Shown here: piece by piece, positions 34,587 through 46,000 of the stretch | Layout: every line of letters starts with the position of its first letter | Position numbering within the stretch: position 1 is the first letter of the stretch | Origin: Entomortierella parvispora | Taxonomy: Eukaryota; Mortierellomycota; Mortierellomycetes; Mortierellales; Mortierellaceae | DNA: 64,000 bases | Assembly: GCA_963573315.1 (NCBI GenBank) | Contig: OY752141.1 | Coordinates: 1,984,001-2,048,000, forward strand | Reading direction: 5' to 3' | The notes under the pieces: generated by a model | Database searches by the model: none | Told to the model about the DNA's origin: nothing | What the model saw: only the letters and a program-made list of their open reading frames with translations | Program-made: the position numbers and the translations under genes

Positions 34587-36607
34587 CTAGGCTGTGGTCT
34601 TCTGCTCTCCGCTTCTTGACCCTTGCTTCCGTCGAATGTGGCTTGTTCGCTTGTCCATCCTCGGCAGCACTTCTCCGTCCGACTCATTTCCTTGTTCATA
34701 GTCCTCCATCGAAGGTCCCTCTTCTTCACAATCGTACCCTTTCAGAAAGTGTCCAAAGATGTCCTCGTCCTCATCATTGGCGCTATCGGTATCAACAGCG
34801 GACGGTGTCCATGCCTGGACCTCCTCTTGGATCTTGTTCAAGACTGAGCCAGGCATGCATTTCGGAGGTGGTGGCATCTGGAACAGGAACGAGTCATCGA
34901 GGATGTTTGCCTTCAAGGAGTTAATCATGACCCGGGATAGCTTTGGTTCAGAAGCAGGAGACAGGAATGGGGAGCTTGGGGGTGAAGGAAAAGTAGAGAT
35001 CGCAGATGTGAGGCAAGAGTCTGATCGAGTCGATAAATTAGGGTACGGAGAGAACGGGTATATCTTGCCCAGCTCCTCCTGCATGCTGCTCACTCGCGGC
35101 AGGCGTCGAGCTGGACCTGACCTGATAGAGGACATGTCTGCAATAGGAGACATCGGAGAAAGCAAATTCACTTTATCGAGTCTGGACTCCAGCGGAGGCG
35201 AAGGTAGCGAAGCTTGGCCCACGGCTAAAAAAGCGGCTGCCGCAGCCAGGACCTCGTGTTGTGTCACCAACTGGCGATCTTCCAGCAGGAAGCCCACCGA
35301 CAAAGGTGCATGAATGATCATCGGTTTGACATGGGGATCTGCAAAAGTGATGGTGGCCTTGAGCGTATGACTAATTTCTAACCAAGAGGTAGTTTCAGCA
35401 GGTAGTATCTGGTCATGGAAGAGGTCCATCTCAAAGTCGAATCGTGAATCTGAGACCAGAGTAGGTGTGGAGTACTCTCGAATTATCTTCTGAGGTGGGA
35501 TCCGTAGAATAACTGTGGGTGAGATGGCCTTGTCATGGAGGCTGTTAACCAGCGGCGCCTCGTCTTCAGAGTCGATATATGTATAGTCCAGTACCCTAGT
35601 CAGAAAGAAAGACGCAATGGCGTGGAATTGGTCAGGGTGATATTTGTAGAAATCCCAGGGGACTTTGATTCAAGCACTTATCTTACTCTCCGAGAACTTA
35701 CCCATTCTTCAAACCTTCAATGGTAGCGAGCAGCTTTTCCGGGACAAAGACAATTTTTTCGTGTTGAATAGCAACTACCTGGATCTCTTTGACCACAAAC
35801 TGCGAGTGAAAGGATTTGAGATCAATTGCTATTGAAATCTGTCTTTGGTTCGGGTGCACAATCCTCGGCATGAAAATGAAACATGCAAACTGGCCTTCGC
35901 CTCGACTAGCCCCGAATCGGAGAGTGCTCGTAGGAGCACAACGGGTCCATACTTTTTGGAGCGTCAATCGTTGTTCATAAATATACTTTTTGGGTTTGCA
36001 TCGTCGACCGAGCTGGATGGTCAACTTCTTGATCTTTGGACTCCGTTTTAACGATGGCAGCATGGAGGATACACCAGGGACCAAAGCAGCAGCCTCCATT
36101 CCAGAAGCAGGTCCAAGACCTTCTGCTTCATACTCTTCTAAACCATCTGGGATCCCACAGGTAATAAGTTTGTAGCCCCAGGTAAGCTGCTGAGACCGTA
36201 GCTTCGCACAGCATGCCGCGGATAAATCGCTTGGAATGTCCAAAACAAATGGAAATCGATAGCCGCCTTTTACGAATATCCTTGCGTACGCAATTGCATG
36301 GAACTCAGATCGGTATATTTCTGTTCCTTCGACTGCGCGGCAAAGGGAGATCAAGTGAGTGATATGCACTGTTAAGGGGTGACATGAGAACAAGAACAAG
36401 AGCGAGTGCTCCATCCAAAGAGACTTTGTCAGCAGTGACTGTACCTTGACAAACAAAGGATACAGAGAGTCGCCGAAGTCGCATCGGCCTTTGAACATTC
36501 ATGAGTAGTGTGCCGGATACCTTGTGCATCACCGGAGTAGAGTATTCCATCAGCTCCAGAACGTTAGGTATAGAGGTGTTGAGGACTGTTTTAAGAGTGA
36601 ATGTCAT
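34587..36607 (-). CDS. Arrestin-fold protein (alpha-arrestin-like)
   Basis: Exons on the minus strand 36607-36445, 36332-35702 and 35595-34587, about 600 aa, all in frame. The N-terminal arrestin lobe begins with YSTPVMHKVSGTLLMNVQRP and LRRLSVSFVCQ, and continues with SEFHAIAYARI and KGGYRFPFVLDIPSDL, the GxYxFPFxxxIPxxLP-type motif of arrestins. The second lobe has TLQKVWTRCAPTS and the ISIAIDLKSFHSQFVVKEIQ strands, and ends with the third exon's WLEISHTLKATITFADPH and IIHAPLSVGFLL. The C-terminal 200 residues are disordered and Ser/Pro-rich with an acidic end. Alpha-arrestins link Rsp5/Nedd4 ubiquitin ligases to membrane transporters for endocytosis, but no PPxY motif is visible, so this link is unproven. 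The gene lies 323 bases downstream of DID2 on the same strand. Confidence 0.78.
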
Positions 36608-36930
36608 GACAGTAGAAATTTTACGAGATAAGGGGATAAGGGAGGCTAAAAAAGAGAGAGAAGAGAGAAAGAAGCAAGGGAAGTTGGGCAGGGAGAACCA
36701 GTCATTCGTTCCTGTCAATCTATCATCTTTTCCGCAAATTGTGGCCATGGCGCACTTTCTTAATTGGGAGCCTCATTGTGACCCAAGAACGATGGCTACT
36801 TACAAAACAAAATGGCACGCCTGCATAAATAGCATAAATTTGTTTATTGCTGACAAGACCATCCATGTCAGTCGGCTTTCCATGGACCTTGTCTGGTGTA
36901 ACTTTGACCATCTGATCGAGTAACTGACGG
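36608..36930. other. Short intergenic region between DID2 and the arrestin-like gene
   Basis: It holds the 3' flank of DID2 and, near 36640-36700, a purine-rich plus-strand segment that forms a CT-rich leader for the arrestin-like gene on the minus strand. An open frame extends the arrestin frame upstream to 36748 (ATGGCCACAATTTGC) but is not protein-like. Confidence 0.6.
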
Positions 36931-38111
36931 CTATCCGCGCAATGCTCGGAGTCTTTCGGTGAGATCGTCTTGTTCCTTGGCCTCCTCCTTGTTCGCAGGC
37001 TGGTTCAAGGCGGTGTCTGGAGTCTCCCGCAATTCTTGGTTCAGCTCCAACCCATGCTCGTCTGCAACTTGGTGCATCAGCGTGTCAACCTCGTCCTGAG
37101 GCGTGGATAGAGCTGATTGGTTACCCATAGTGTTTTCCATGTATTGTGTTTGCACATCCAAATCTTCAAATTGTGATTCAAACTTGTCCATGACCATCGA
37201 GATCTAACAGAGTGTGAAGAAACATCGAACCAATTACCACAATTGGTTAGACAATGATGATCCAATGCTTCACCCAGTAATAACCAGGGCGACGACGAAT
37301 ACCTTCTCCAAGTTCATCGATTCCATAGCCTTGTCCATGCCTTTAACCACGCTAGCCATTGACATTGTCACATTGCGCATGGTTACAGCTGTCTGTACCC
37401 TTGACGCGACAGCGTCGATTCTGGAGGATAAACGCAGCAAGTTCAATCCCTCATTCTTTTTCCTGATAGCATTGGCAGCATAGATCCTGGCACCTTCCAT
37501 ATTTCCCTGTTGGATAGCCTAATTTTGCCAAGCAGGGTTCACGGAGAACAGTGAGAATGAACAAATCGGGAGTAAAAATGGTGGCGCATAGAGTGACGAG
37601 CGTCAAGCTCCTTGCAGGAAATCAATGTCAACGAGAAGCGTCTTTACCTTCTTCAGCTTTGTTTTTTCGAGGCCTTCATCTTTTGTGCATTTCTTGGCCT
37701 GCCGCTGGAGTTGCTTAGTTGTGAACTGGTGGACATTGAGACAGTAGCCCAACAAAGGACGAAAGGAAAAATGAGAAAGAGCCAACGCATTCAAGACAGA
37801 TGTAGCATGCTGTTCCTGGATAATGAGGTTGTGATTCGTCAAGCCCATTCCTCTTTGAGTCATCAGAAAACTGCACATGGATGATTCCTGCTCTATCTCC
37901 TGGTACGCATTATCTCCTCTCCTGCTTTTCCCATGTCTGGGTTGGGGATATAGATGTGGACATACTTTGAGCTGGAACAGACTTTCTACAGGCGCAGTTG
38001 CAAGAAAGAGAGTGTGAGAGAGGGGGAGTTAGTTGCGAGCAGTGTCATGGATTCAGAAAGACAGAAGGGCAAACGCAGAGACAAGCTCGACATACTCTCG
38101 AGGTTGCTCAT
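36931..38111 (-). CDS. DID2: ESCRT-III-associated protein Did2/CHMP1
   Basis: Five exons on the minus strand: 38111-38096 (16 bases), 37985-37966 (20 bases), 37725-37648, 37518-37303 and 37203-36931, giving 200 aa, the usual length of CHMP1. The N-terminus reads [20 protein letters not shown] across three exons. Next come the basic first helices ([19 protein letters not shown]), the highly conserved [19 protein letters not shown] and [16 protein letters not shown], then [15 protein letters not shown]. The C-terminus has the MIT-interacting motif [12 protein letters not shown] that binds Vps4 and Ist1. The protein works at late endosomes, regulating Vps4-driven ESCRT-III disassembly and sorting into multivesicular bodies. 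The two micro-exons are supported by frame and by perfect recovery of the conserved N-terminus. Confidence 0.93.
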
Positions 38112-38657
38112 GGCTGTGTATGATTATGGATTGTGGAGATGGAAAAGGGAGAAGGGATGGATGATGGACAGGAGGATGGAGAGAAGGTGCCAAGAAGAAG
38201 AGTCGACTCTTGAGGACAGAGAAAGAGAACGAGGTCCCCTCTCTAATTGGCTGCTGGTCCTGTCATCGTGTGCAGATACAGAGGGTTTGCTCTCCCCTTG
38301 CATCAATATCGAAGGCGTTTCGTTTGGATCCCTTCTCCATCACACAGCCTTACCTTGCCCAGCAACAATAATCCATCCTCCACTGAAGCATGCCAGCTGT
38401 TGCAGAGGCATACAGACTGATCGAAGCCGGGGGGGATCCGAGGCAAAGCCCTGCCTTGGTAAATCTTGGAATGGACTCATACGCGCGCGTTTCCTGTTGT
38501 TTGCATTCGCTCTTCATGATTACGTGCGGATGCATGCACCGCGCATACAGAAATGACCTTCATTCTCGACTAATCCAATTTGGATTTAATTCATTGTAAT
38601 CACTAGGACTATGGCCCCTTCCTACCGTTACTATTAACGCGCCATCGACTCGAGACC
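38112..38657. promoter_or_regulatory. Bidirectional promoter region between DID2 and INTS2
   Basis: This is 546 bases between the divergent start codons of DID2 (38111, minus) and INTS2 (38658, plus). Neither strand has a convincing gene; an open frame running through from 37954 to 38556 on the plus strand overlaps DID2 introns and lacks domains. Control elements for both genes are expected here but none is recognised. Confidence 0.5.
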
Positions 38658-41600
38658 ATGCCGTTCTTGATCAGATATGCGCAGGTAGTCAAGTTATATC
38701 AAAGGGTCGATGCCACAGTTATCAATGGCCTGAACTAACTGTCTTTCCCTGTGGGTATGGTAGACTGCAACTGTCCTCCGATACATCGACTTGGATTATA
38801 GATTGATCCAACGACAGGTCAAGGAGCAGCTTCAAATGGATAAGCAGGACACATCCAGTCATTATTCTGCCCACGCGACTCGACTCTTCGAAGTTGGATC
38901 ACCTGAAGAACGTGCAAGGTATCTATAATCCCTTAGATCTAACCGCACTCTCAGTAAATCATACTCTTAGCGAACACTACCACAGATCTGTGCACCTGTC
39001 TAATAGTACATTTATCTTGTATTCTATACAGGATCGTCTTGGTAGAGATCACGAAAATGATACAGGAGGACGCAAAGGATTCGGAGGGAACAAATACCGC
39101 CCTGGATCAAAAGAAGCAGCAGCAACGTCTCCAGCCGTCTTTTTTATTGAGCAGTCCTATCTGTCGTCAAGAGATTGCTGTTATCCTCCCCATGCTCGCA
39201 TTGCGGTGTAGGCACCCTGCTCTACATATTCAAGTAAAGAACTTATGGACATAAATCCACTCGAGTGATTACATCTCTGGTACTAACCCTGTCGCTCCAT
39301 CATTACCACTAGAATCTTGTGCGTTCAATACGATCCTTAAGAGATCCAAGCCAACTTGTTGTCTCACTTGTTGCCAATTGCCCCTCAGAGTATTCCCCAA
39401 CAGTAGACTCGTTGCTGAATCCAGTGGACCCTTACCTTACCGCCAGACCAATTTTGCTTCGCCTCTGTAAGCTGGCAGACCACAGGACCTGGAATGTACG
39501 ACAGCGACTAGTAGAAAGGAGGCAGCTACCCAATTTAGCACTGGAGCTTACGATCGAGCATTGCCACGACGAAACATCTTTTATGAACCGCATATTGCAG
39601 GGACAGCCGGAGTGGCTTACGGGTGGGCCAGACCCCGTGACAAGAACTAGTCTTGCGTCTATCATGGAGTTTCTGTTCTCATCGCTAAATGACGAGTTGA
39701 CCGCCAAGCAACCTGACCATGTAGCCGTCAACAGACTATTGAGAATCCTCTCCGGTATGATCGGGCTGATGAACTTGCCACTCTCATCGGAACAATTGGA
39801 GATATCGCTTTTAGTGCTGGAAATGACTCCCTTAGAGCCAAGCACAGTAGGAATCAAGATCTGCCTGCTGTTGATGGCTGCCTCGCAGCTGCTAAAGTAT
39901 GGAACCATCCGAGTTGAGAGGGTTTTGCATCAATTGATGAATTGTGCCGACTCCCCCCAGGTCTTACTGCTTCACATTTTTCATCAGGCATCTCAGTTGC
40001 TTCGCATCGACGACTTTGCTTCAAAGGTTCTTTCGATGAATGTCGTGGTCCCCCGAGCTGGACTAAAGGATCTGGGTACCCTCTGTAAATCCCTGTTCTC
40101 AAACAAAGAGCTGGCCTCTTGCGCACTGGCGCTTGGCCGTTCTAACTATACTCATGATGAGAAACCGGGAGCGAAAAGGATACTCGCATCAGAACGTTTG
40201 CAGTCTGATCTTCGATCTGTCGCCAACTTCTGCGTCTCTCATCTACTGAAGCTAGAGGTCTTTCACCGCAGTGGCATGGATGTGCGTGCCTGGGTGATGC
40301 AGCAGATCCAGGATGCGACCGTCCCCTTAGACAGCAACATGGTTCCCCTTCTGCGGGCTTACACGACAGCAATTTCTCATTCGGACCATATCACACGGAT
40401 ACCAGAGAGCGACATCCGCTCTCTCTTTCGGAACCCATGCGAAGACCTAACGCCAGCCAAAGTCCTCCTCGTCCTATACATGCTTCTTAACAATGATGTA
40501 TGCGTCGCAAACCTGGGCAGCGACAATATGGAGCGGAATCGAGGCAAGTTCTTGGGAATGGCATGTTTATTCCTGCGTAGTGTAAGTCATAACAGAACTA
40601 ACCTAGTTTGGTAATCATCTGAACTGCATAGAATATGACTCTTCCCTCCTGGAATATGTACAGATCCGAAAAGTCCTACTATACGTACAGAATTATCAGG
40701 ACGGCGTAGCCTTCAGGACAGTGCAGCCAATGTTTCTGAAACTCGTTAACGCTCAGTTCCCGGAGCTCTTTGACGTTACAACGTTACTGATGGAAGAAGG
40801 TTTATCGACATCGGCAGCTACTGCAACACCGGGACCATCAACGCTTGTTCCCAGTTTGGAGGTGTCCCTGAAGTCAGTCAAAAGGCAGTCGTCAGGAGTA
40901 TCGGCGTACTTGAAGTCACACTATCATTCCATCGGCCGTCATATTGAGTACCCTGAGGCTGCTGTAAAAGGTAATCGATGATAGTGTCAGTGTTCAAATA
41001 TTCAGAGAGAGAGGATGTTAACCTGGCGATTATTTTACAGCTTACCATGCATTCCAGAGGTTATCGCAGGAGGAAAAGCAATCACTGGCACAGAAAATTA
41101 TCCACGCCAGTTTACCGTCTCTTCTCAATCCAAAATCGCATCCAACAGTCATGGAAGCGTTCAAGAACACATGGGATCAACTGAACCGAGTCATGCCTCA
41201 CGACCTTTGGGGTATGACGATTCATGCCTTACTCGCTCAGTCGTCCGCACCAGCAGAACCAATGGCCCCACAACCGATGAAAGTGCAGACACCATCTGCT
41301 AAAACTGCTGTTCCTGCTTGGAAGCGCTATTCATCGTCCACATTCTCAAGCAGCGATTTACCCCCCCGCGTTCAGTCGCTGCACCAGCGACCTCACCATC
41401 AACATCCTGGGCTGCAACACAATACTCGTTCTACAAAACCGCTCTATACCTTCGATCAGTTGGTCCAGGACCCATTGCTGCTCTTCAAGGTCGACCCGCG
41501 TGTGGGTAGAACCCCGACTATCTTTCGACTCTTTATCCAGATTCTGGGTGCTGTCATGGTCGGCTCCCGCCATTATTTTAGGAAACACTTCCAAGCCTCA

Positions 41601-42686
41601 CAGGCTGTTTTCCAGAGCCATCAAAGTCGGAATCCATTTCAAAGCCACCACCACCACTCGATCCAGAAGAATCGACAGTTCAAGGACGCAAATCTGACAG
41701 CTTTACTTCACACCCAGGACGTGACCCTTATCCAATTCTTGCTTGAAATCTGCCAAGCGCGACCTGAAGATCTGGAACAACCAGAGCCGGAATTAATGTT
41801 GCCGTCGTCCCAACAACGATTCTCGAAAGATAATGGCGACCGTCTTCTTGAGGACAGGGCAACCATTGTTGATCGTCGAAACTCGACACTTAGTCAAGGA
41901 GCTGGCTCAGCGAATGCACCACTGCCAGCTGACAAAGACGGCACCAACGCAATATTGAAGGAAATTCGTGTCGTTACATTCAACTTTCTGCATCAGTTAT
42001 TTATCGATCACACAATTTATTCAAAGCTGATTCATTTCGAGGGGTACTCGATGGATTTGATTCCGAGCGTGGTTTCTGGGGTGGATTCGATCCATGTCTG
42101 CTTTGATTTCCTACCAGAGCTGCTAATCTCGAATCCAGTGCTTGCAACAACAAGTGGTGGCAATGTGACACCTATAGTCCCTGGGTCAGCCACAGGAACA
42201 GATGCCGTCGCAGGCGCATCCTCGACAGCAACGACGGCAGCAACGACGGTAATAGGAGGAGGGCTCGACAGTGTTGGAGCGAGCGAGACAGCAGCGCAAT
42301 TATTTTCTCTTCGTTTTGCCGCACAGCTCTGCGAGCGATACCCATTACCGCATACTCTGAAAATCACGCTGGACTTCATCTTGCCAAGGCTAAGGACAAT
42401 GGCAGTGAGATCTGGATTTGCTAAGGAGGTCCTTGAAAGTGCGAGAGTCCTCGCGCGAGCATTCCCTCATCTAAGCTCTGACATTATCCAGATCTTGCAA
42501 GGTAAGGATAGCGAGGCAATTCCTACTATTCCTTGTTTTTTATTTTTCTATTCTCTAACATTCTGTTCGTTCTTCACAAAAATAGAAACAAGCGGGCTGA
42601 AGGACCAAACGGAGCTTCAGAGGACAGTCGAAGCGATTGAAATGGACATGGAGGACGCAGCGGTATGGGACAAAAGTGTGCTGTAG
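38658..42686 (+). CDS. INTS2: Integrator complex subunit 2 (INTS2)
   Basis: Seven exons: 38658-38684, 38764-38918, 39032-39233, 39313-40581, 40664-40970, 41041-42501 and 42586-42686, in frame throughout, giving 1173 aa against about 1204 in human. The sequence is alpha-helical throughout. The best-matching block is in exon 6: EIRVVTFNFLHQLFIDHTIY, then KLIHFEGYSMDLIPSVVSGV and SIHVCFDFLPELLISNP, followed by LRFAAQLCERYPLP; this agrees with the INTS2 C-terminal pattern (NFLHQMF, LVHFQGYP, GIPSMHICLDFIPELL, LCVQYALP). A short N-terminal part has ICRQEIAVILPMLALRCRHP. INTS2 is a scaffold of the backbone module of Integrator, the nuclear RNA polymerase II-associated endonuclease/phosphatase complex that processes snRNAs and attenuates transcription. 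A 378-base gap separates it from the neurofibromin gene on the same strand. Confidence 0.88.
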
Positions 42687-43064
42687 CCTATCGTCCATTG
42701 GGAATAAAAAATAAAACAAATCAAGCGAAAATTTACACGTGACCCAACTCATATAGAAACGGCGTCCATCATCATCTTGCTCGTTCCGTCTCCTTTGTCA
42801 TCATCCCCCGCATCCATACATCCATCGTCGTCATCTTCATCTGACTTTCTCACCCTTGCTCGCCCTCTCCTCCCCTTCTTTCCAACTACCTTCGTTTCGT
42901 CCCGTTTTCCCTTTCTCTCCCATCATCTCGAAAAAGGGAACGAGAACGAGCGAGAGCGGCGTTTTCTATCCCTTGGTTCTCTTGTTTCTACAGCCCGTTA
43001 AATCAACCGTCCTTTCATCCACCTCCGTCCTCAGTGTATCCCCCTCCTCAAGTTTCCACCCAGC
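42687..43064 (+). promoter_or_regulatory. Promoter and leader of the neurofibromin gene, with CACGTGAC site
   Basis: The interval holds ACACGTGACC (CACGTGAC core at 42736-42743) about 325 bases before the ATG at 43065, then a long pyrimidine-rich stretch (about 42780-42930) typical of fungal transcription starts. The INTS2 3' end must lie in the first few dozen bases, where AATAAAAAATAAAA (42701-42715) could serve as polyadenylation signal. Confidence 0.45.
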
Positions 43065-46000
43065 ATGATGAATACGGAGGGCAAGATGGTCCTTTCACTC
43101 GTGGGCAGGATCATTGCAAGGGTACAACCTTTTTTACCCTATTCTCGTGGGAGGCGACGGTTGTACTCGGCTGCATGCCGCTGTGCATGCATCTAGTCAA
43201 CTGGTTTTCGTCGTTCTTTTTTGGACATGTGGAGTGGATTTAACAGAGTACCTTTCTTTTATTTGTTTGACCTTTTTCTCTTACCCATAGCTACCCTACA
43301 ATGGTCGTTCACTCGAGAGCATAGAGATGGACCCGCTCATTCAGCAGTCGATCGTCTCGCTGGTCGAACTGTCGCGCTACCGCCTCGGTTTGATCTGCCA
43401 CCATCTCGTTAACCAGCTCGAGAACATTTCAAAGGTACACACAGACGCATACATTCTTGAGCCACCCTGTGCAGTAGTCTCTCTGGCCCGGATGAATGGG
43501 TAACCAGTACAGCACCAGGACATGACAAGGACAAGAGCAGAGGACATGGGCAGAGGCAGAACAGGACAGGACAGGACAGGACAGGACAGATGAGCACATG
43601 AACCACGGGATGTGACAGGATGGTTTGGGTTGTCCCGAGAGCATCTGGCAAAAAAGCACAGGTGATGAGCCCTGGATGGACAGACAGACAGACTAAAAGG
43701 GTAACGAGAGCAGTAGTTGCCCTGCTTTTGTTTCCCCTGCCCCACCGTTGCCGCCTAGGACGCGATGGAGGCATACCGAGATCTTATCCAAGTGAGAGAT
43801 GTTTATCCCACTGCTCTCTTGGGAAGCTGCTTGACCGGGATAGTTTACGCGGTGACAAAGACGACGACCAGACGATGCACCCTTGTTTGGAGTACAAAAA
43901 CATTACGGCATGGAGCTCGACGATCCTCGGTAGCTGCTAAAAGAGCTTCACACAAGATCTAACTGCTCCCGTTTTCCCTCTTTGATCTGATCATCTGCAT
44001 GTACCCTTACTACCTCAGCAAGCAGGCATGGTTCTGGAGGAAGTGGTGCCTTACGATGTGATGCAGTCGCAGCTTTTTGTTCTTAGGATCCTGTCACAGT
44101 GCATGGAGGCTCACTGGAAGGCCTACAGGGACCAATTGACACAACATTTACGCGAAAGCACAGAGCATGGTTCTGAGAGCGGCAGCACTCTGCGTGACGG
44201 AGCGTCTACAAATGGATCCTTGGCGGATACTGCAGTTTCGTCTATTGCCGCCGCCGCCGCAGCACGTCAGAGTGACCCACCACCGCTGGAAGACGCACTT
44301 GCAAAATACGTGCTGAGCGTCCTTTCTCGATTCCTGAACGAAGGCCCACATGACAACGACCCAGCAGCGCTTACAGATCCCGCCCCAAGCCCCAACAACA
44401 ACAGTAGCAGTAGCAGCAGCAGCAAAAAGAAGACCGACACAGACAGTGTGCCCATTACGACTTCACACAGTACTGTTGCCGTTCAGGACCCGGAGCTGTC
44501 TAATGAAATCTACAAGACCGCTGGCCGGATCCTCTTCTATATTAGTGCCTCAAACTGGCCCATCGTCTTTGCCCGTCTAAAGGCGAGAATCCAACATTTA
44601 TCCACCACCAACGATGACTGGCCCGAGACCGCAGAGCTCAAGCTCCTGGAGACAGCGAGTCTAAACCAACGCCGTCTTGGTCAAGTCCTGACAGGTAGAT
44701 ACGAGATATACACTGCAGTCTTTGCGTAGCAAATGTGACTTCCGGCTAAAATGAGGGCTGACTTGAACTTGAAATGCGCCCATAGAACTGCGATCGACTT
44801 TTCTTCATCTCAAACGCTCTGCTCAAACTGTCATGGCGCAGGTCCTTCATAAGGCTATCTGGAACTGGATCGAGGTTTTCCCCTCAGAGTTTGTGCATCT
44901 CTGCCAAACTCAGAAGCGCATGGAGGGTGAGCCTCACATCCTTTTCGACATTTGTCATTCGCTTGCCACAGACAACAAGCGCCGTGTTTACTTTTGGCCA
45001 CTACAGACGATGCTGCTTATTCTCTGTCCGGATATCCTGTTGAACGCCGCCATGAATGACTCCCGCAACAATATGTCCAAAAAGGCCCAGTTCCTGGAAG
45101 GTCTTAAAAAGTCGTTGAGGAACAAGAGTCTCATGGAGATTGCTGGTCGCTGCTATGTGGACGTGTGCAAGGCATCAACCTATGTTTCCAAGAACGACAC
45201 CTCGGCGCTCCGACATATTGTCCCTGAAATTGAAAACGAGTTAAAGGTAGGCAACTATTTCGCAGAGTAATGACATCTGATATGAACAAACACTTATCCC
45301 CATGGGTTTGACCCAATTTATTTAGGAGCTCTTGTTCACACCTGAGCGCCCCTATGTGGATAGCGAAGGCACTGTCGACAAGGCAACGATGGCGAGCTGT
45401 TTGACAGCCTTCTACCGATTGAATCCTCGTCATGTTATCCACTCTCTGATTCCGGAATGCGCGGGTGAAAAGGCACCCATCTCGTTCAAACTTGTTCTTG
45501 TCATGTCCTTTTATACCATTGCCTCCGAGGAAGATCGTCTTCCATGGAATCCCACAATCCAGCCTGCAGCATCGGCGCTCGGTGGACCTCTCCGGAGGTT
45601 TTTTGCTGAAAGTGTCGTGCGAGAAAGGGCTCAAGATATTCTTAACAAAAAGCTTCAAGTCGACAGAAAGCTGAAGAAGATCATGGTGGACAATGCCAAG
45701 GACAAGCAAGAACTGGTCATCTACCTTTTGAAGATGTACCAGATTGACCCTGCCCTTGCGGTTGCTGTAAGTTAACTATTGTTCACGATAGTACATTGTA
45801 CATTCTTGTAATGCGCCAAGTCGTGCTAATATTCTACCATCATTGATTGCTCTTTAGACGGAGGCACCAGAAGTTGTCGAAGAGGAAATTCATCAGCTCC
45901 TTAAGGGTCTCCTTCAATGTCTGAATGATGTTCATATGGGAATCCGCACCACTGCCGGCGAAGTTCTCCTTCAGCTTTTTGACTCGCGGATCATCGAGCG

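Noticed and set aside
36608..36748. Upstream in-frame ATG extending the arrestin-like protein
   Set aside because: The added residues are hydrophobic and unstructured; the ATG at 36607 gives an N-terminus fitting the arrestin fold.
43792..44018. Possible extra exon in the NF1-like gene (GDKDDDQTMHPCLEYKNITAW)
   Set aside because: Direct joining of exons 3 and 4 keeps the frame and fits the spacing in neurofibromin, so the extra exon was left out. RNA data could change this.
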